Positions 27,828 through 36,736 of a stretch of DNA of 64,000 nt are shown here, piece by piece. The notes under the pieces were generated by a model. It worked only from the letters and a program-made list of their open reading frames with translations, was not told the DNA's origin and did no database searches. The stretch lies in assembly GCA_009712635.1 (NCBI GenBank), contig WASS01000015.1, positions 310,001-374,000 on the forward strand, written 5' to 3'. Source of the DNA: Hungatella sp. (lineage in GTDB: Bacteria; Bacillota; Clostridia; Lachnospirales; Lachnospiraceae). Each line of letters begins with the position of its first letter. The stretch's first letter is position 1. Made by a program: the position numbers and the translations under genes.

Positions 27828-29316
27828 ATTCCCCATACCCTTCAGATCTTACGTTGTTTTTATTGGCACTCCACAGGCAAAGCTTTGCACCTGTCCAGGT
27901 CGCCCGGCATAGGGGCTGTGAATCGCCGATGGAAGTATAGCTGACTCCATCCGGTGACCAGGAAAAGCGGTATGTTTTATCAGCAAGTAACTCAAGACGA
28001 AGATACACCGTATCATTCTCATAAGGAAAGGAAGTTTCAAGAATTTCCCGGGCTTCTCCAAGCAGTTCCTTTTTTGTTACTGATCCTTTGTACAGTATAA
28101 GGCAGTTGCCATCAATGGTCCGCTCCAGAGCCAGATAGGCATAGGAATGTCCAATCATTCCTATGGATGCCATATCCCCCTCTTCTTCCCAGTTAAGGCA
28201 TACCTTTGTGACAGCGGTCAATGTCCTTTGCTGGGGGATCTGAGTCATGGCATTGGGTGCATACCAGAGGAAATTTTCTCTGGTATTGTTCTTCATACAA
28301 AACAGACGGATACCATTATGCCCTGCCAGAGAATAGTAAGACTCTTTTGGGTTTGCCTGCCACTGCCACTGAAGGCCAATGCTTTCCCCCTTAAACTCAT
28401 CCGACTGGGCAATCCTGTATTCTGGCTGCCCTTCTGTGGGAACCTTCCACTCCTTAACCGGTTCTCCGATTCCGTCTCCATTTTGATCCGTTCCGATAAA
28501 AGGCCAGCCATTATGAAAGCACATAGGCTGCAGATGAACAATCCTCCCAAGCTCATTGACGTCCTGGAAATGAATAAACCAGTGCCTGCCGTCAGGTGCT
28601 ATGACCCAGCCGCCCTGGTGTGGCCCGTTTATGGTTGTGTTTCCCTGATGCATCACAATCTTATATTCATACGGACCCTTTACAGATCTCGCTCTTAATA
28701 CAGACTGCCAGCCAGTTGAAACGCCTCCAGACGGCATTAGAATATAATAATATCCCTGGTCATAATACATCTTGGGACCTTCTGTTGTTGGAGCAATCTG
28801 TTCCCCGTCAAATATGGTAACCGGCTCTCCAATGATGTTTCTGCATTGAGGGTCAATTTCCACCAAATCCAGTCTGTGCTTGATCCCGCATCGGCTGTTG
28901 GCATAGGCAAATACCATATACGCCTTTCCATCCATATCCCAGAAAGGACAGGGATCAATCCAGCCTTTGGCCTGATGAAGGCAGTGAAGTTTAAATGTTC
29001 CATATGGATCCTTTGATGTTGCTACAAAAATTCCTTCATCAGGAAGGGGAATAAACACGTAAAAGGTGCCCTCATGAAAACGGATGGAGGGCGCCCAGGT
29101 TCCTGAGCCGTGAGACGGCAGATCATATTTTTCAAAGGGCAGTGAATAAACACAGTGATTGATGATTTCCCAGTGAACCAGATCTCTGGAATGGAGAAGA
29201 GGTACACCTGGAAGATATGTAAAAGAAGAAGCTACCATATAATAATCTTTTCCCACCCGAATTACATCGGGATCTGAATAATCGGCATACAAGACCGGAT
29301 TCTGATACATGGACAT
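27778..29316 (-). CDS. GH43 glycoside hydrolase (beta-xylosidase/arabinosidase type)
   Basis: 512 residues, no signal peptide. Family 43 catalytic domain in the first 300 residues: YADYSDPDVIRVG (Asp base, near 15), KGWIDPCPFW (Asp), and PTTEGPKMYY (Glu acid). The C-terminal 190 residues form the ConA-like beta-sandwich common in GH43 xylosidases (WQWQANPKESYYSLAGHNG). It should split xylo- or arabino-oligosaccharides inside the cell. GGGAGGG lies 7 bases before ATG. First enzyme gene after the permeases (73 bases away), paired with the ankyrin-bearing GH43. Confidence 0.9.
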   Translation of the reverse strand: MSMYQNPVLYADYSDPDVIRVGKDYYMVASSFTYLPGVPLLHSRDLVHWEIINHCVYSLPFEKYDLPSHGSGTWAPSIRFHEGTFYVFIPLPDEGIFVATSKDPYGTFKLHCLHQAKGWIDPCPFWDMDGKAYMVFAYANSRCGIKHRLDLVEIDPQCRNIIGEPVTIFDGEQIAPTTEGPKMYYDQGYYYILMPSGGVSTGWQSVLRARSVKGPYEYKIVMHQGNTTINGPHQGGWVIAPDGRHWFIHFQDVNELGRIVHLQPMCFHNGWPFIGTDQNGDGIGEPVKEWKVPTEGQPEYRIAQSDEFKGESIGLQWQWQANPKESYYSLAGHNGIRLFCMKNNTRENFLWYAPNAMTQIPQQRTLTAVTKVCLNWEEEGDMASIGMIGHSYAYLALERTIDGNCLILYKGSVTKKELLGEAREILETSFPYENDTVYLRLELLADKTYRFSWSPDGVSYTSIGDSQPLCRATWTGAKLCLWSANKNNVRSEGYGEYEFIHIKDGSGSKEGI

Positions 29317-29388
29317 CGTAATTCCCTCCCATAATATAGTTCATGTGAAAAAAGGAGCAGAAATTCTGCCCCTCTTTCTGCCTGATCG

Positions 29389-30225
29389 TTACTCCTTTAC
29401 GGCACCAATATTAACACCCTGAATAAAATACTTCTGGCAGAATGGATATATGATCATGAAGGGGAGGATTGCCACAATAACAGCAGCATTCTTTACTGTG
29501 TTCTCAGTTGCACCGCCGATTGCCTGGGGCAAATCACTTCCCATTATAACAGATCTTAATTTCATTTGAAAATTATATAAATTATCATTTGTGATATAAA
29601 GTTTATAGTGTGTATAGTCGTTCCAGTAAGAAACTGCGTACATCAGACCAATGGCTGTCAGCGCTGCCTTTGATAATGGAAGAACGATTTTAAGAAATAC
29701 TCCCATTGGAGAGCAGCCATCTATTTCTGCTGATTCAAATAAGCTGGCAGGAATTCCTTCAAAAAAGTTTCTCATCAATACGATATTATAAACATTAATA
29801 GCCGGCATAAGAATAACCACCAGTAATGTATTGGTTATATGAATTGCCTTCATAACCAGATACGTGGGAATCATACCACCGCTGAAAATCATGGTAAACA
29901 ACAGCATATTGGCAAAAAATGTCCGGCCCGGCATTTTCCATTGAATCAGTACATATGCCCCAAGTGTTGCAATTGTAAGACCTGTAAAAGTTCCTACGAT
30001 TGTAGTAAAGCAGGACACCAGAAACGGTCTGTACAGAGTTGGATTGGTAAATACGGATATATATCCTGCAAAGCCGAATTGTTCCGGAAATAATTTCATA
30101 CCATACGCTGTTTTTAAATCAAGCGAATCGATTAATACTTTATAAATAGGGATAATCATGATCAGGCTTATTAGCACAAATATTATCATTAGCCCATAAT
30201 CAAATGCTGTTGCTTTCTTTTTCAT
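29389..30225 (-). CDS. Carbohydrate ABC transporter permease, YtcP type
   Basis: 278 residues from ATG 30225 (GGAGGG 5 bases upstream). Six membrane segments; EAA loop read as ESAEIDGCSPMGVFLKIVLP. It belongs to the YtcP/MalG-like permeases that pair with LplB-type partners for oligosaccharide import. The ATPase is not in this operon; such systems usually share an MsmX-type ATPase encoded elsewhere. It starts 10 bases after the first permease. Confidence 0.92.
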   Translation of the reverse strand: MKKKATAFDYGLMIIFVLISLIMIIPIYKVLIDSLDLKTAYGMKLFPEQFGFAGYISVFTNPTLYRPFLVSCFTTIVGTFTGLTIATLGAYVLIQWKMPGRTFFANMLLFTMIFSGGMIPTYLVMKAIHITNTLLVVILMPAINVYNIVLMRNFFEGIPASLFESAEIDGCSPMGVFLKIVLPLSKAALTAIGLMYAVSYWNDYTHYKLYITNDNLYNFQMKLRSVIMGSDLPQAIGGATENTVKNAAVIVAILPFMIIYPFCQKYFIQGVNIGAVKE

Positions 30226-30235
30226 GTTGTCCCTC

Positions 30236-31195
30236 CTATACAATTCCTCTTCCTCTTACTTTGTGGCTGGCCTTGTTGCAGACCATCACAAATACGCAGC
30301 CTACAAGTGAAGCAGTCAGCCCTACTGCGGTGGTATATCCATAATCAGGAAGTGCACCGGAATTGAATGTCTGCGTATAAATATATGTATGCAGTACATC
30401 TGATACCTGGATTACGGCATCGTTCTGCATAACGAATACAGACTCAAATAAGTTCATGACCTTTGCCAGATTTAAAATGAGCACTGTAATAATAGTATTG
30501 TTAAGAGCTGGCATTGTAATAAAACGTAATTTATTCCACCGGCCTGCCCCATCCATGGCTGCCGCTTCATAAAGTTCCGGATTAATTCCGGACAGGGTTG
30601 CTATGAAAATAATCGTTCCCCAGCCTGTATCCTTCCAGACGTTAATGCCATAAAACATTGTACGCCACCATGATTTATCTGCCAGGAAATAAATTCCCTC
30701 TTTTAAAATCCCCAATTTTATCAGTATGGAGTTTACCAGACCTGCACTGGTAGGAGAAAGTATTAATGTAAAGACGGAAGCTGTAACCACCCATGACATA
30801 AAATGGGGAAGATACACAATCGTCTGAGTTATCTTCTTAAAAGTTGCGCTTTTCATCTCATTGAGCATAAGAGAAAGTGCAACAGCCGTAAATGTATTTA
30901 AAAGAAGCTTAACAACACTTAATGTTATGGTATTGCCAAAGGCATTCCAGAACCCTGACATCTTCATCATCTTCTCAAAATGGGCAAGTCCTACGAATAC
31001 AGGCTCTTTAATTCCCTTATAAGAATAAAAGGCATATCTGATACCAAACATAGGAAGATAGTTAAACACGATTGCAAAAGCCAGTACTGGCAGAAACATC
31101 AGATAAAAGCCTTTGTAATACCGAAGCGAAACCAGCAGCGGCCGCTTATTACTGCCTGCAGCTTTCGCTGCAGGCCCTTTCTTTTTTGTATTCAT
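30236..31195 (-). CDS. Carbohydrate ABC transporter permease, LplB type
   Basis: 319 residues, six membrane segments after a basic, Lys/Ala-rich N-terminal tail. EAA loop ELYEAAAMDGAGRWNKLRFI marks the MalF-like permease partner. Known LplB/YtcP systems import plant oligosaccharides such as aldouronates or pectin fragments, in line with the GH43 and esterase genes downstream. It lies 18 bases after the binding-protein gene. Confidence 0.93.
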   Translation of the reverse strand: MNTKKKGPAAKAAGSNKRPLLVSLRYYKGFYLMFLPVLAFAIVFNYLPMFGIRYAFYSYKGIKEPVFVGLAHFEKMMKMSGFWNAFGNTITLSVVKLLLNTFTAVALSLMLNEMKSATFKKITQTIVYLPHFMSWVVTASVFTLILSPTSAGLVNSILIKLGILKEGIYFLADKSWWRTMFYGINVWKDTGWGTIIFIATLSGINPELYEAAAMDGAGRWNKLRFITMPALNNTIITVLILNLAKVMNLFESVFVMQNDAVIQVSDVLHTYIYTQTFNSGALPDYGYTTAVGLTASLVGCVFVMVCNKASHKVRGRGIV

Positions 31196-31213
31196 ACGTT
31201 AACCTTCCTAAAC

Positions 31214-32812
31214 CTATTTTGAAGATCCCAATTCATTTAAAGAATCTACGATCAATTTAGACCACTCAGCTCCACCCTCTTTTTCGAATCTTTCATATGC
31301 AGCATCAATAGAAAGTCCCTGTACTACAACATCTGCAACGATAGAGTTTTTTAATGTAGTCAAATCACCATTATAAGTTGCCATTACTTCGGTTGAAGGA
31401 ATAATGATCGCCTGATGGCAATTTTCATTAAATATCTTTTGAGATACTTTTGCTTCTTCTTTAACGGTATCTTTTCCAGGATCATTTTCCCAAGTAGCAA
31501 TGGCCAATGTGGGATCCAGATGCTGCTTTGTATACTGTGTTCCTGGCTGTTCCAGGCTTTCTCGTGTATGGAATTCTCCAGCTGCATAGGTCTTATCAAG
31601 GACTGTTTCAGCTTTTGTAGACCAGTGAACGTCTTCTACGCCGTAGCTCCAAAGCATCTGCATATCACCGCCATCAAGCATAGACTCTATAAAATACTTA
31701 AAGACCCCTTCTGGATTCTCACAGGCAGAAGTAATTGCCCATACAGGAGCTGTTCCTTCTTCATAAGTACCAACCTCTTTAATCGGTTTTAAAGGAATCA
31801 ACTCTCCGTCTTTCCCATTTGCTTCCAGATTGTTCTTTAAGTTGGAAGCCCAGGTACCTGCCCAATAAGTAAATACACCAAACTTATCTTCGTAGAATTT
31901 ATTGCGGCAGTCTTTTGTTCCATTGGTTAAAGATTCCTTATCAATATATCCTTTTGAATAGGCATCTCTCAGACGCTCCAATGCGCCTTTGAAGTTTTCT
32001 TTTGTAAAGCCATCATACCAGATGCCATCCTCACCTCTTACAAAGTTTGGCTGGGCATCCTGATAAAACTCAGGAAGATAATTGGAAGAAGGATCTCCTC
32101 CTTTTGCTCCCATCAGTCCAGAAGCAGAAACACCGTATGTATCTCCATTAATTCCATTCCCATCCGGATCACCTTCTGTAAATGCTTTTAACATATTTAA
32201 ATATTCTTCATAAGTAGTGGGTGCCTCTAATCCACAGTTATCAAGCCATTTTTTCTTAACATAAGTAAGGCAGCCACCTCTTCTTGCATCAGGAAATCCA
32301 TAAAGTTTCCCATCAATCTTGGTTGCTTCGATCACATCTTCCCCTGTTACGCGTCCCGAAGCCTTCAGCTCTGAGTTCTCCCATGCTTCTGTCATATCCC
32401 ACAGAGCACCTTCCTCTGCATAACCGGTGTAATAACTTCCATTTAGAATAATGACGTCAGGCCAGTTTTCCGGACCGGAAGCAAAACTTTGTCCTAATAC
32501 ATCAAAATAAGCATCATGGTCAGGCTGAATAATTTCCAGATCAATTCCGGTAAGCTCTTCCCACCTTTTTTCAAAGGCATCTCTGTTATTTGCTTTTGTT
32601 GTTACAGTTGAATTTACCATAATCGTGATCTTATCTGGCTTCTTGATCTCATTCTCAGCTTTACTCTCCCCAGTTGAAGAGCCACTTTCTGTAATTGCAC
32701 CTGCACTTGTTGCATCCGCCCCGGTTTTGGCAGAAGAAGAACAACCACTTAAAGCAACAGAAGCAGCCATGGTAACCGCCATACCAGCTGCAAGCATTTT
32801 TTTAACTCTCAT
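31214..32812 (-). CDS. Oligosaccharide-binding lipoprotein (SBP)
   Basis: 532 residues. Signal peptide with lipobox VALSGC (Cys about 24), then a Ser/Thr/Gly-rich linker and a long type-1-family binding domain (KKPDKITIMVNSTVTTKANN onward), the size class of LplA/YtcQ binding proteins. It captures oligosaccharides outside the cell for the two permeases downstream. GGGAGG lies 7 bases before ATG. First gene of the operon, behind its own promoter at 32873-32901 and divergent from the AraC-type membrane regulator. Confidence 0.92.
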   Translation of the reverse strand: MRVKKMLAAGMAVTMAASVALSGCSSSAKTGADATSAGAITESGSSTGESKAENEIKKPDKITIMVNSTVTTKANNRDAFEKRWEELTGIDLEIIQPDHDAYFDVLGQSFASGPENWPDVIILNGSYYTGYAEEGALWDMTEAWENSELKASGRVTGEDVIEATKIDGKLYGFPDARRGGCLTYVKKKWLDNCGLEAPTTYEEYLNMLKAFTEGDPDGNGINGDTYGVSASGLMGAKGGDPSSNYLPEFYQDAQPNFVRGEDGIWYDGFTKENFKGALERLRDAYSKGYIDKESLTNGTKDCRNKFYEDKFGVFTYWAGTWASNLKNNLEANGKDGELIPLKPIKEVGTYEEGTAPVWAITSACENPEGVFKYFIESMLDGGDMQMLWSYGVEDVHWSTKAETVLDKTYAAGEFHTRESLEQPGTQYTKQHLDPTLAIATWENDPGKDTVKEEAKVSQKIFNENCHQAIIIPSTEVMATYNGDLTTLKNSIVADVVVQGLSIDAAYERFEKEGGAEWSKLIVDSLNELGSSK

Positions 32813-32872
32813 TTAGAACCTCCCAATATTATTGATTTTGTCATTGGTGGTGCGCACCTTTTTTGCATTGCC

Positions 32873-32901
32873 ATCATAGCATCCCGTACACACAATATCA
32901 A
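32873..32901 (-). promoter_or_regulatory. Promoter of sugar-uptake/GH43 operon
   Basis: On the minus strand -35 TTGATA (32896-32901), 17-base spacer, -10 TATGAT (32873-32878). A 10-bp palindrome GGTGCGCACC lies just downstream (about 32849-32858), in the leader. The rest of the 337-base gap to the regulator is AT-rich without a gene. Confidence 0.6.
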
Positions 32902-33093
32902 CGCGCATTATTTACTATCGTTGTTCATTTTTAGCTAAATGCCCCGATTTCACAATCATTTATTATGCATATTTTATATTTACTTAAACCACTGATTTTA
33001 ATTCGACATCATTATATAGGAAGTGACAGGAATCAATCATGAGTACATATTTTACGTTCTATGTACAGATCTTAATGTAAGGAAGGGATCTGA

Positions 33094-33122
33094 TTGATTT
33101 TAGCACCGTTTCATACTATAAT
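33094..33122 (+). promoter_or_regulatory. Promoter of AraC-type sensor gene
   Basis: -35 TTGATT (33094-33099), 17-base spacer, -10 TATAAT (33117-33122). An inverted repeat GCACCGTT (33103-33110) / AACGGTGC (33140-33147), 9 of 10 when extended, brackets the -10 and start site and probably serves as an operator, possibly for autoregulation. Confidence 0.65.
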
Positions 33123-33149
33123 TTCCATATGAAAAAAGGAACGGTGCAT

Positions 33150-35414
33150 ATGAAAAATCGCAAACTTACATTAAAACAAAATAAAAATATGTCCTATAAA
33201 AATCAACTGATGCTTTCCTATACTTTAATTCTGGCAATCATCCTAATGATTGGAGTGATTCTTTATTCGCTTTCCTACCGCCAGGTTAAGAACGGCATTT
33301 ACCAGCAGAACCGGCTTAGTCTGACCGCATCCGTTAACCAGCTTGACAATACGCTGGAGCTTATGAATGCATCGGTGAAACAAATTACTGCCAACAGCCT
33401 TTTTAATAATCTTATTAACCAGAAAGACAGAGAGGACTCATCTTTTTATTATCTTGGTTATAAGACCCAGCAAAGCCTTAAATCTATTACACCTGTGGAG
33501 CTGCTGCTGCCAATCAGCAACTCTTTTATTTATATTGAGAAATCCAGCTATGCAATCTCTCCAATCCTGTTTTCGGATTTTGATTTTTTTATCTGGCATA
33601 ATACAAAGTACCCCATTGATCCGGCACAATTTTCAAAAATACTTGTGAATCCTGTTTACTGGAACAAATTTATTCCTTTTGAACAGCTTGGCACTTCGTC
33701 AAAAAACTTTTTATACCTATATCCTCTGACCTCCGCCTCTCAGATCGCCAATCACAGCAGTTCGGTGATCTGCTACCAGTTTGACCACGAAAAGGTCATC
33801 AAATATTTTTCCAGTATTAATTTTTATAATAACGGATATCTGGTTGCATACGACAAAAACGGCAATCAGACGTTTCTTCTCTCCGGAGGCGGTCCTGTTA
33901 TCGATTACGATACCTTGAAAAATATGGACTTTGAACATAATATCGCACATTTTACCCAGGGCAGTAACCGGGAGGAAATGCTGATCACTACTGTCTCTTC
34001 TTCCTATAATAACTGGAATTACTACCTGATACAGCCGGAAGAGAAAGCTTACTACTCCATCACCCCCTATCAGCGTTTTTTTACAACCGTGACTCTGGCA
34101 GCCATAATTCTTGGCGGAATCCTTGCGGTGATCTTTTCATCCTTTGGAAATCAAAAGATTTTAAAGCTTTCCAATGAACTGAACATAAAGGAATCCCTGG
34201 CAAGCTCCTTAAACCTCCTTGTGGAAAAGCAAAAACCGGTTGTGGCTGAGTCCTATATGCGGCGAATCATGGAAGGCAGCATTACCAATAACGTAGAGAT
34301 GCAGTATATCATAGATGAACTTGGTCTGGAACGTCCTGACACCAAATTCCACGTTTTGTATACAGAAGTATCCCCATCAGAGGAATCCGATATCTGCACC
34401 AAGGATTTGGAATTGTGCTTTGAGAATTACGATATGCTGGTGAGAGAAGCCCTCCGCCGGTATTATCCGGATACCGGATATATTTACAAGCCTTCAGACC
34501 GGGCTTTTGCCATATTGATTGCGTCTGGTGAATCTTTACATTTTGAACAGGTTTTAGAACAGAGCAGAAATACCTTTATTTCTATGCATAATGAACTTCT
34601 GCAAAAATATGGAATCTGGATCCGCGGCGGGCTGGGATCACGTAACGGGCTGATTTCCTATACCTGGAAATCCTATCAGCAGGCAAAGGAAGCCAAATCC
34701 GTCACAACTACGGAAAAATATATTTTAAGTCGCTATGATTTTATAAAATCCAATGATGTTTATTATTATCCGGAAAGTCTGTCCATTCAGCTGAGCGGTT
34801 TTATTTCCACCGGTAACAAAGAACAGGTAAAGGAGCTTTTTAAGCTGATACGGGATGAGAATACATCAAGACGCAGCCTTTCCTTTACCCAGCAAAAATG
34901 GCTTTTATCGGATATTCGTTCCACTGTGTTTAAAAAGAGACATAGCATTACAGAAGAAGGTCTTTTAGAAGACAGGCTGAAACTGCTTGATATGATTGAT
35001 AAACAGTTTGAAGGAGAAATCAGTATTGACAGCTTAAAAACCATTGCATTAGAGCTTTGTGATGTCTGCGGAACAGAAACAGAAAGCAACGAGCTGATTA
35101 TTAAAATACAGGATTATATCGTCAATAATTACCATGATCCAGATTTATGCCTGACAAAAATATCGGATATATTTGGTATTTCGGAAAATTATTTCAGCTA
35201 TCTCTTTAAAAGAGAGGTGTCCGAGAATTTTTCCACTTACTTAGAACGACTTAGAATGGCAAAGGCAAAGGAGATCATATCAACAACTGATACCAGTCTT
35301 TCCACGCTATATGAATATCTTGGTTATAACAATGCCGCCTCTTTCAGGAGGGCATTTAAAAAGAATTTTGGTGTATCACCGAAGGAAATGAGAGATAAAA
35401 CAAATGCAAAATAA
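33150..35414 (+). CDS. Membrane-bound AraC-family regulator (YesN-like sensor)
   Basis: 754 residues from ATG 33150 (AAGGA 9 bases upstream); the ATG at 33129 lies at the predicted transcription start without a ribosome site. Membrane segment about 20-42, extracellular sensor region to about 290, second membrane segment (TTVTLAAIILGGILAVIFSS), a cytoplasmic linker, and a C-terminal AraC HTH pair (LTKISDIFGISENYFSYLFK, then EYLGYNNAASFRRAFKKNFG). Such one-component sensors control nearby sugar-uptake operons. Divergent from the binding-protein gene, so it is the likely activator of the GH43 cluster. It overlaps the serine-hydrolase gene by 11 bases. Confidence 0.9.
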   Translation: MKNRKLTLKQNKNMSYKNQLMLSYTLILAIILMIGVILYSLSYRQVKNGIYQQNRLSLTASVNQLDNTLELMNASVKQITANSLFNNLINQKDREDSSFYYLGYKTQQSLKSITPVELLLPISNSFIYIEKSSYAISPILFSDFDFFIWHNTKYPIDPAQFSKILVNPVYWNKFIPFEQLGTSSKNFLYLYPLTSASQIANHSSSVICYQFDHEKVIKYFSSINFYNNGYLVAYDKNGNQTFLLSGGGPVIDYDTLKNMDFEHNIAHFTQGSNREEMLITTVSSSYNNWNYYLIQPEEKAYYSITPYQRFFTTVTLAAIILGGILAVIFSSFGNQKILKLSNELNIKESLASSLNLLVEKQKPVVAESYMRRIMEGSITNNVEMQYIIDELGLERPDTKFHVLYTEVSPSEESDICTKDLELCFENYDMLVREALRRYYPDTGYIYKPSDRAFAILIASGESLHFEQVLEQSRNTFISMHNELLQKYGIWIRGGLGSRNGLISYTWKSYQQAKEAKSVTTTEKYILSRYDFIKSNDVYYYPESLSIQLSGFISTGNKEQVKELFKLIRDENTSRRSLSFTQQKWLLSDIRSTVFKKRHSITEEGLLEDRLKLLDMIDKQFEGEISIDSLKTIALELCDVCGTETESNELIIKIQDYIVNNYHDPDLCLTKISDIFGISENYFSYLFKREVSENFSTYLERLRMAKAKEIISTTDTSLSTLYEYLGYNNAASFRRAFKKNFGVSPKEMRDKTNAK

Positions 35415-36735
35415 TCAAATACAATCAAGCAAGGCGGCAGTGGAAAAGCTGTGGTTGCGAATGAAACAAAGCGGTCTTCCCATTCACAGTTTTCTGGCTG
35501 AACAGGGCGGAAATCTTCTTACGGAAAACTATCAGGCTCCCTATACCAAACAGGATCTTCACCGCATGTTCTCCATTACAAAAAGCTTCTGCGCCCTGGC
35601 AGTGGGATATCTTCTTGAGGACGGACTGATTTCACTTTTAGACCCTATAACCGGCTATTTCCCGGAGTACTCAGGTACAGTCCAAAGTCCCTGGCTTATG
35701 AATATGACCATACAGCAAATGCTGATGATGCAGACCTGCCACACCTCAACCACCTATAAGATTGACAGACAGAAAAACTGGGTGGAAAGCTTCTTTTTGG
35801 TTCCCCCCTCCCATAAGAGCGGAGAAGTCTTCCTTTATGATACTTCCGCTGCCCATACGCTGGCAGCACTTGTAAAAAAGCTGACAGGAAAAGGAGTTCT
35901 TGATTATTTAAGAGAGAAATGTCTGAATGAACTGGATTTTTCCGAAGATGCTTATATCATAAAAGATCCCTTTGGAAGTGAAATGGGAGGCTCCGGCCTG
36001 ATGGCCTATTCCCTTGATTTGTTAAAGACTGGCAGATTCTGTATGAATACAGTAAAACATGGGACAGGGGTTTTTGCAGATTATTTAAGAGATGCCGTTT
36101 CCTTTCAGGTTCCCACCGTCCATTTCGGACAGACAACAGATGAGAAGCAGGGATATGGCTATCAGATCTGGCAGATCCGGAATGGATTTGCCATGTATGG
36201 TATGGGAAGTCAGTATGTGCTTTTTTACCCGGAACTGGATCTGGTTTTAGTCATTACGGCCGATACCCAGAACATCAGAGGGGGACAACAGAAAATACTG
36301 GATCTGGTTCGGGATGGGCTAAAGGAGTTTTTAAGCCCGGTTCCCTGTCTTCCCGTATTTTCCGGCCCCTCTCATTTAAACGCCGTTTACCGCCTTCTGC
36401 CCGGTCGGCAGAGATTTACAAGGCTGGCTCTTTCCCTTGACTCCAAAGAAGGCAGTCTTACCCTGTCCGGACCGGATAAGACATACACATTCTCTTTTTC
36501 TTTTACAGAACCTGCTGTCAGCATCTTAAATGGCTACAAACAAAGAATTGCAGTCAAAGCTTTGTGGGCAGATTCCAGAACTCTTTACCTCCCGGTTTCC
36601 GTTGTGGGAGAATACGTAGGTTCCATCCATATCCTTTTAACTCTATCGGAAGACGGTATTACCGTATGGATGAAAAAGATAGAAGAAACTCTTTTCCATG
36701 AATTCAGCGGTTTTTTAACCGGCTTCAAAGAGTAA
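35404..36735 (+). CDS. Serine hydrolase, beta-lactamase (class C-like) family
   Basis: 443 residues, no clear signal peptide. Beta-lactamase/transpeptidase fold: SITKSF (SxxK, near 59), a YDTSAAH block in the YxN position, and C-terminal GYGYQIW. This family (pfam00144) includes esterases, peptidases and class C beta-lactamases; without a signal peptide a true beta-lactamase is unlikely. The C-terminal 130 residues are an extra beta-rich region. Its first ATG lies inside the end of the AraC regulator, so it is co-translated and probably works with the sugar cluster, perhaps as a deacylating esterase. It ends one base from the convergent symporter stop. Confidence 0.8.
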   Translation: MQNNQIQSSKAAVEKLWLRMKQSGLPIHSFLAEQGGNLLTENYQAPYTKQDLHRMFSITKSFCALAVGYLLEDGLISLLDPITGYFPEYSGTVQSPWLMNMTIQQMLMMQTCHTSTTYKIDRQKNWVESFFLVPPSHKSGEVFLYDTSAAHTLAALVKKLTGKGVLDYLREKCLNELDFSEDAYIIKDPFGSEMGGSGLMAYSLDLLKTGRFCMNTVKHGTGVFADYLRDAVSFQVPTVHFGQTTDEKQGYGYQIWQIRNGFAMYGMGSQYVLFYPELDLVLVITADTQNIRGGQQKILDLVRDGLKEFLSPVPCLPVFSGPSHLNAVYRLLPGRQRFTRLALSLDSKEGSLTLSGPDKTYTFSFSFTEPAVSILNGYKQRIAVKALWADSRTLYLPVSVVGEYVGSIHILLTLSEDGITVWMKKIEETLFHEFSGFLTGFKE

Positions 36736-36736
36736 A

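Noticed and set aside
32920-32960. Possible cre (CcpA) site upstream of the sugar-binding lipoprotein
   Set aside because: A TGAAATCG stretch is similar, but the spacing to the CA half does not fit the consensus.
35404-36735. Linking the serine hydrolase to the BlaI/BlaR1 system as its beta-lactamase
   Set aside because: It lacks a signal peptide, is 12 kb away, and is coupled to the sugar-cluster regulator; no BlaI box was seen near it.
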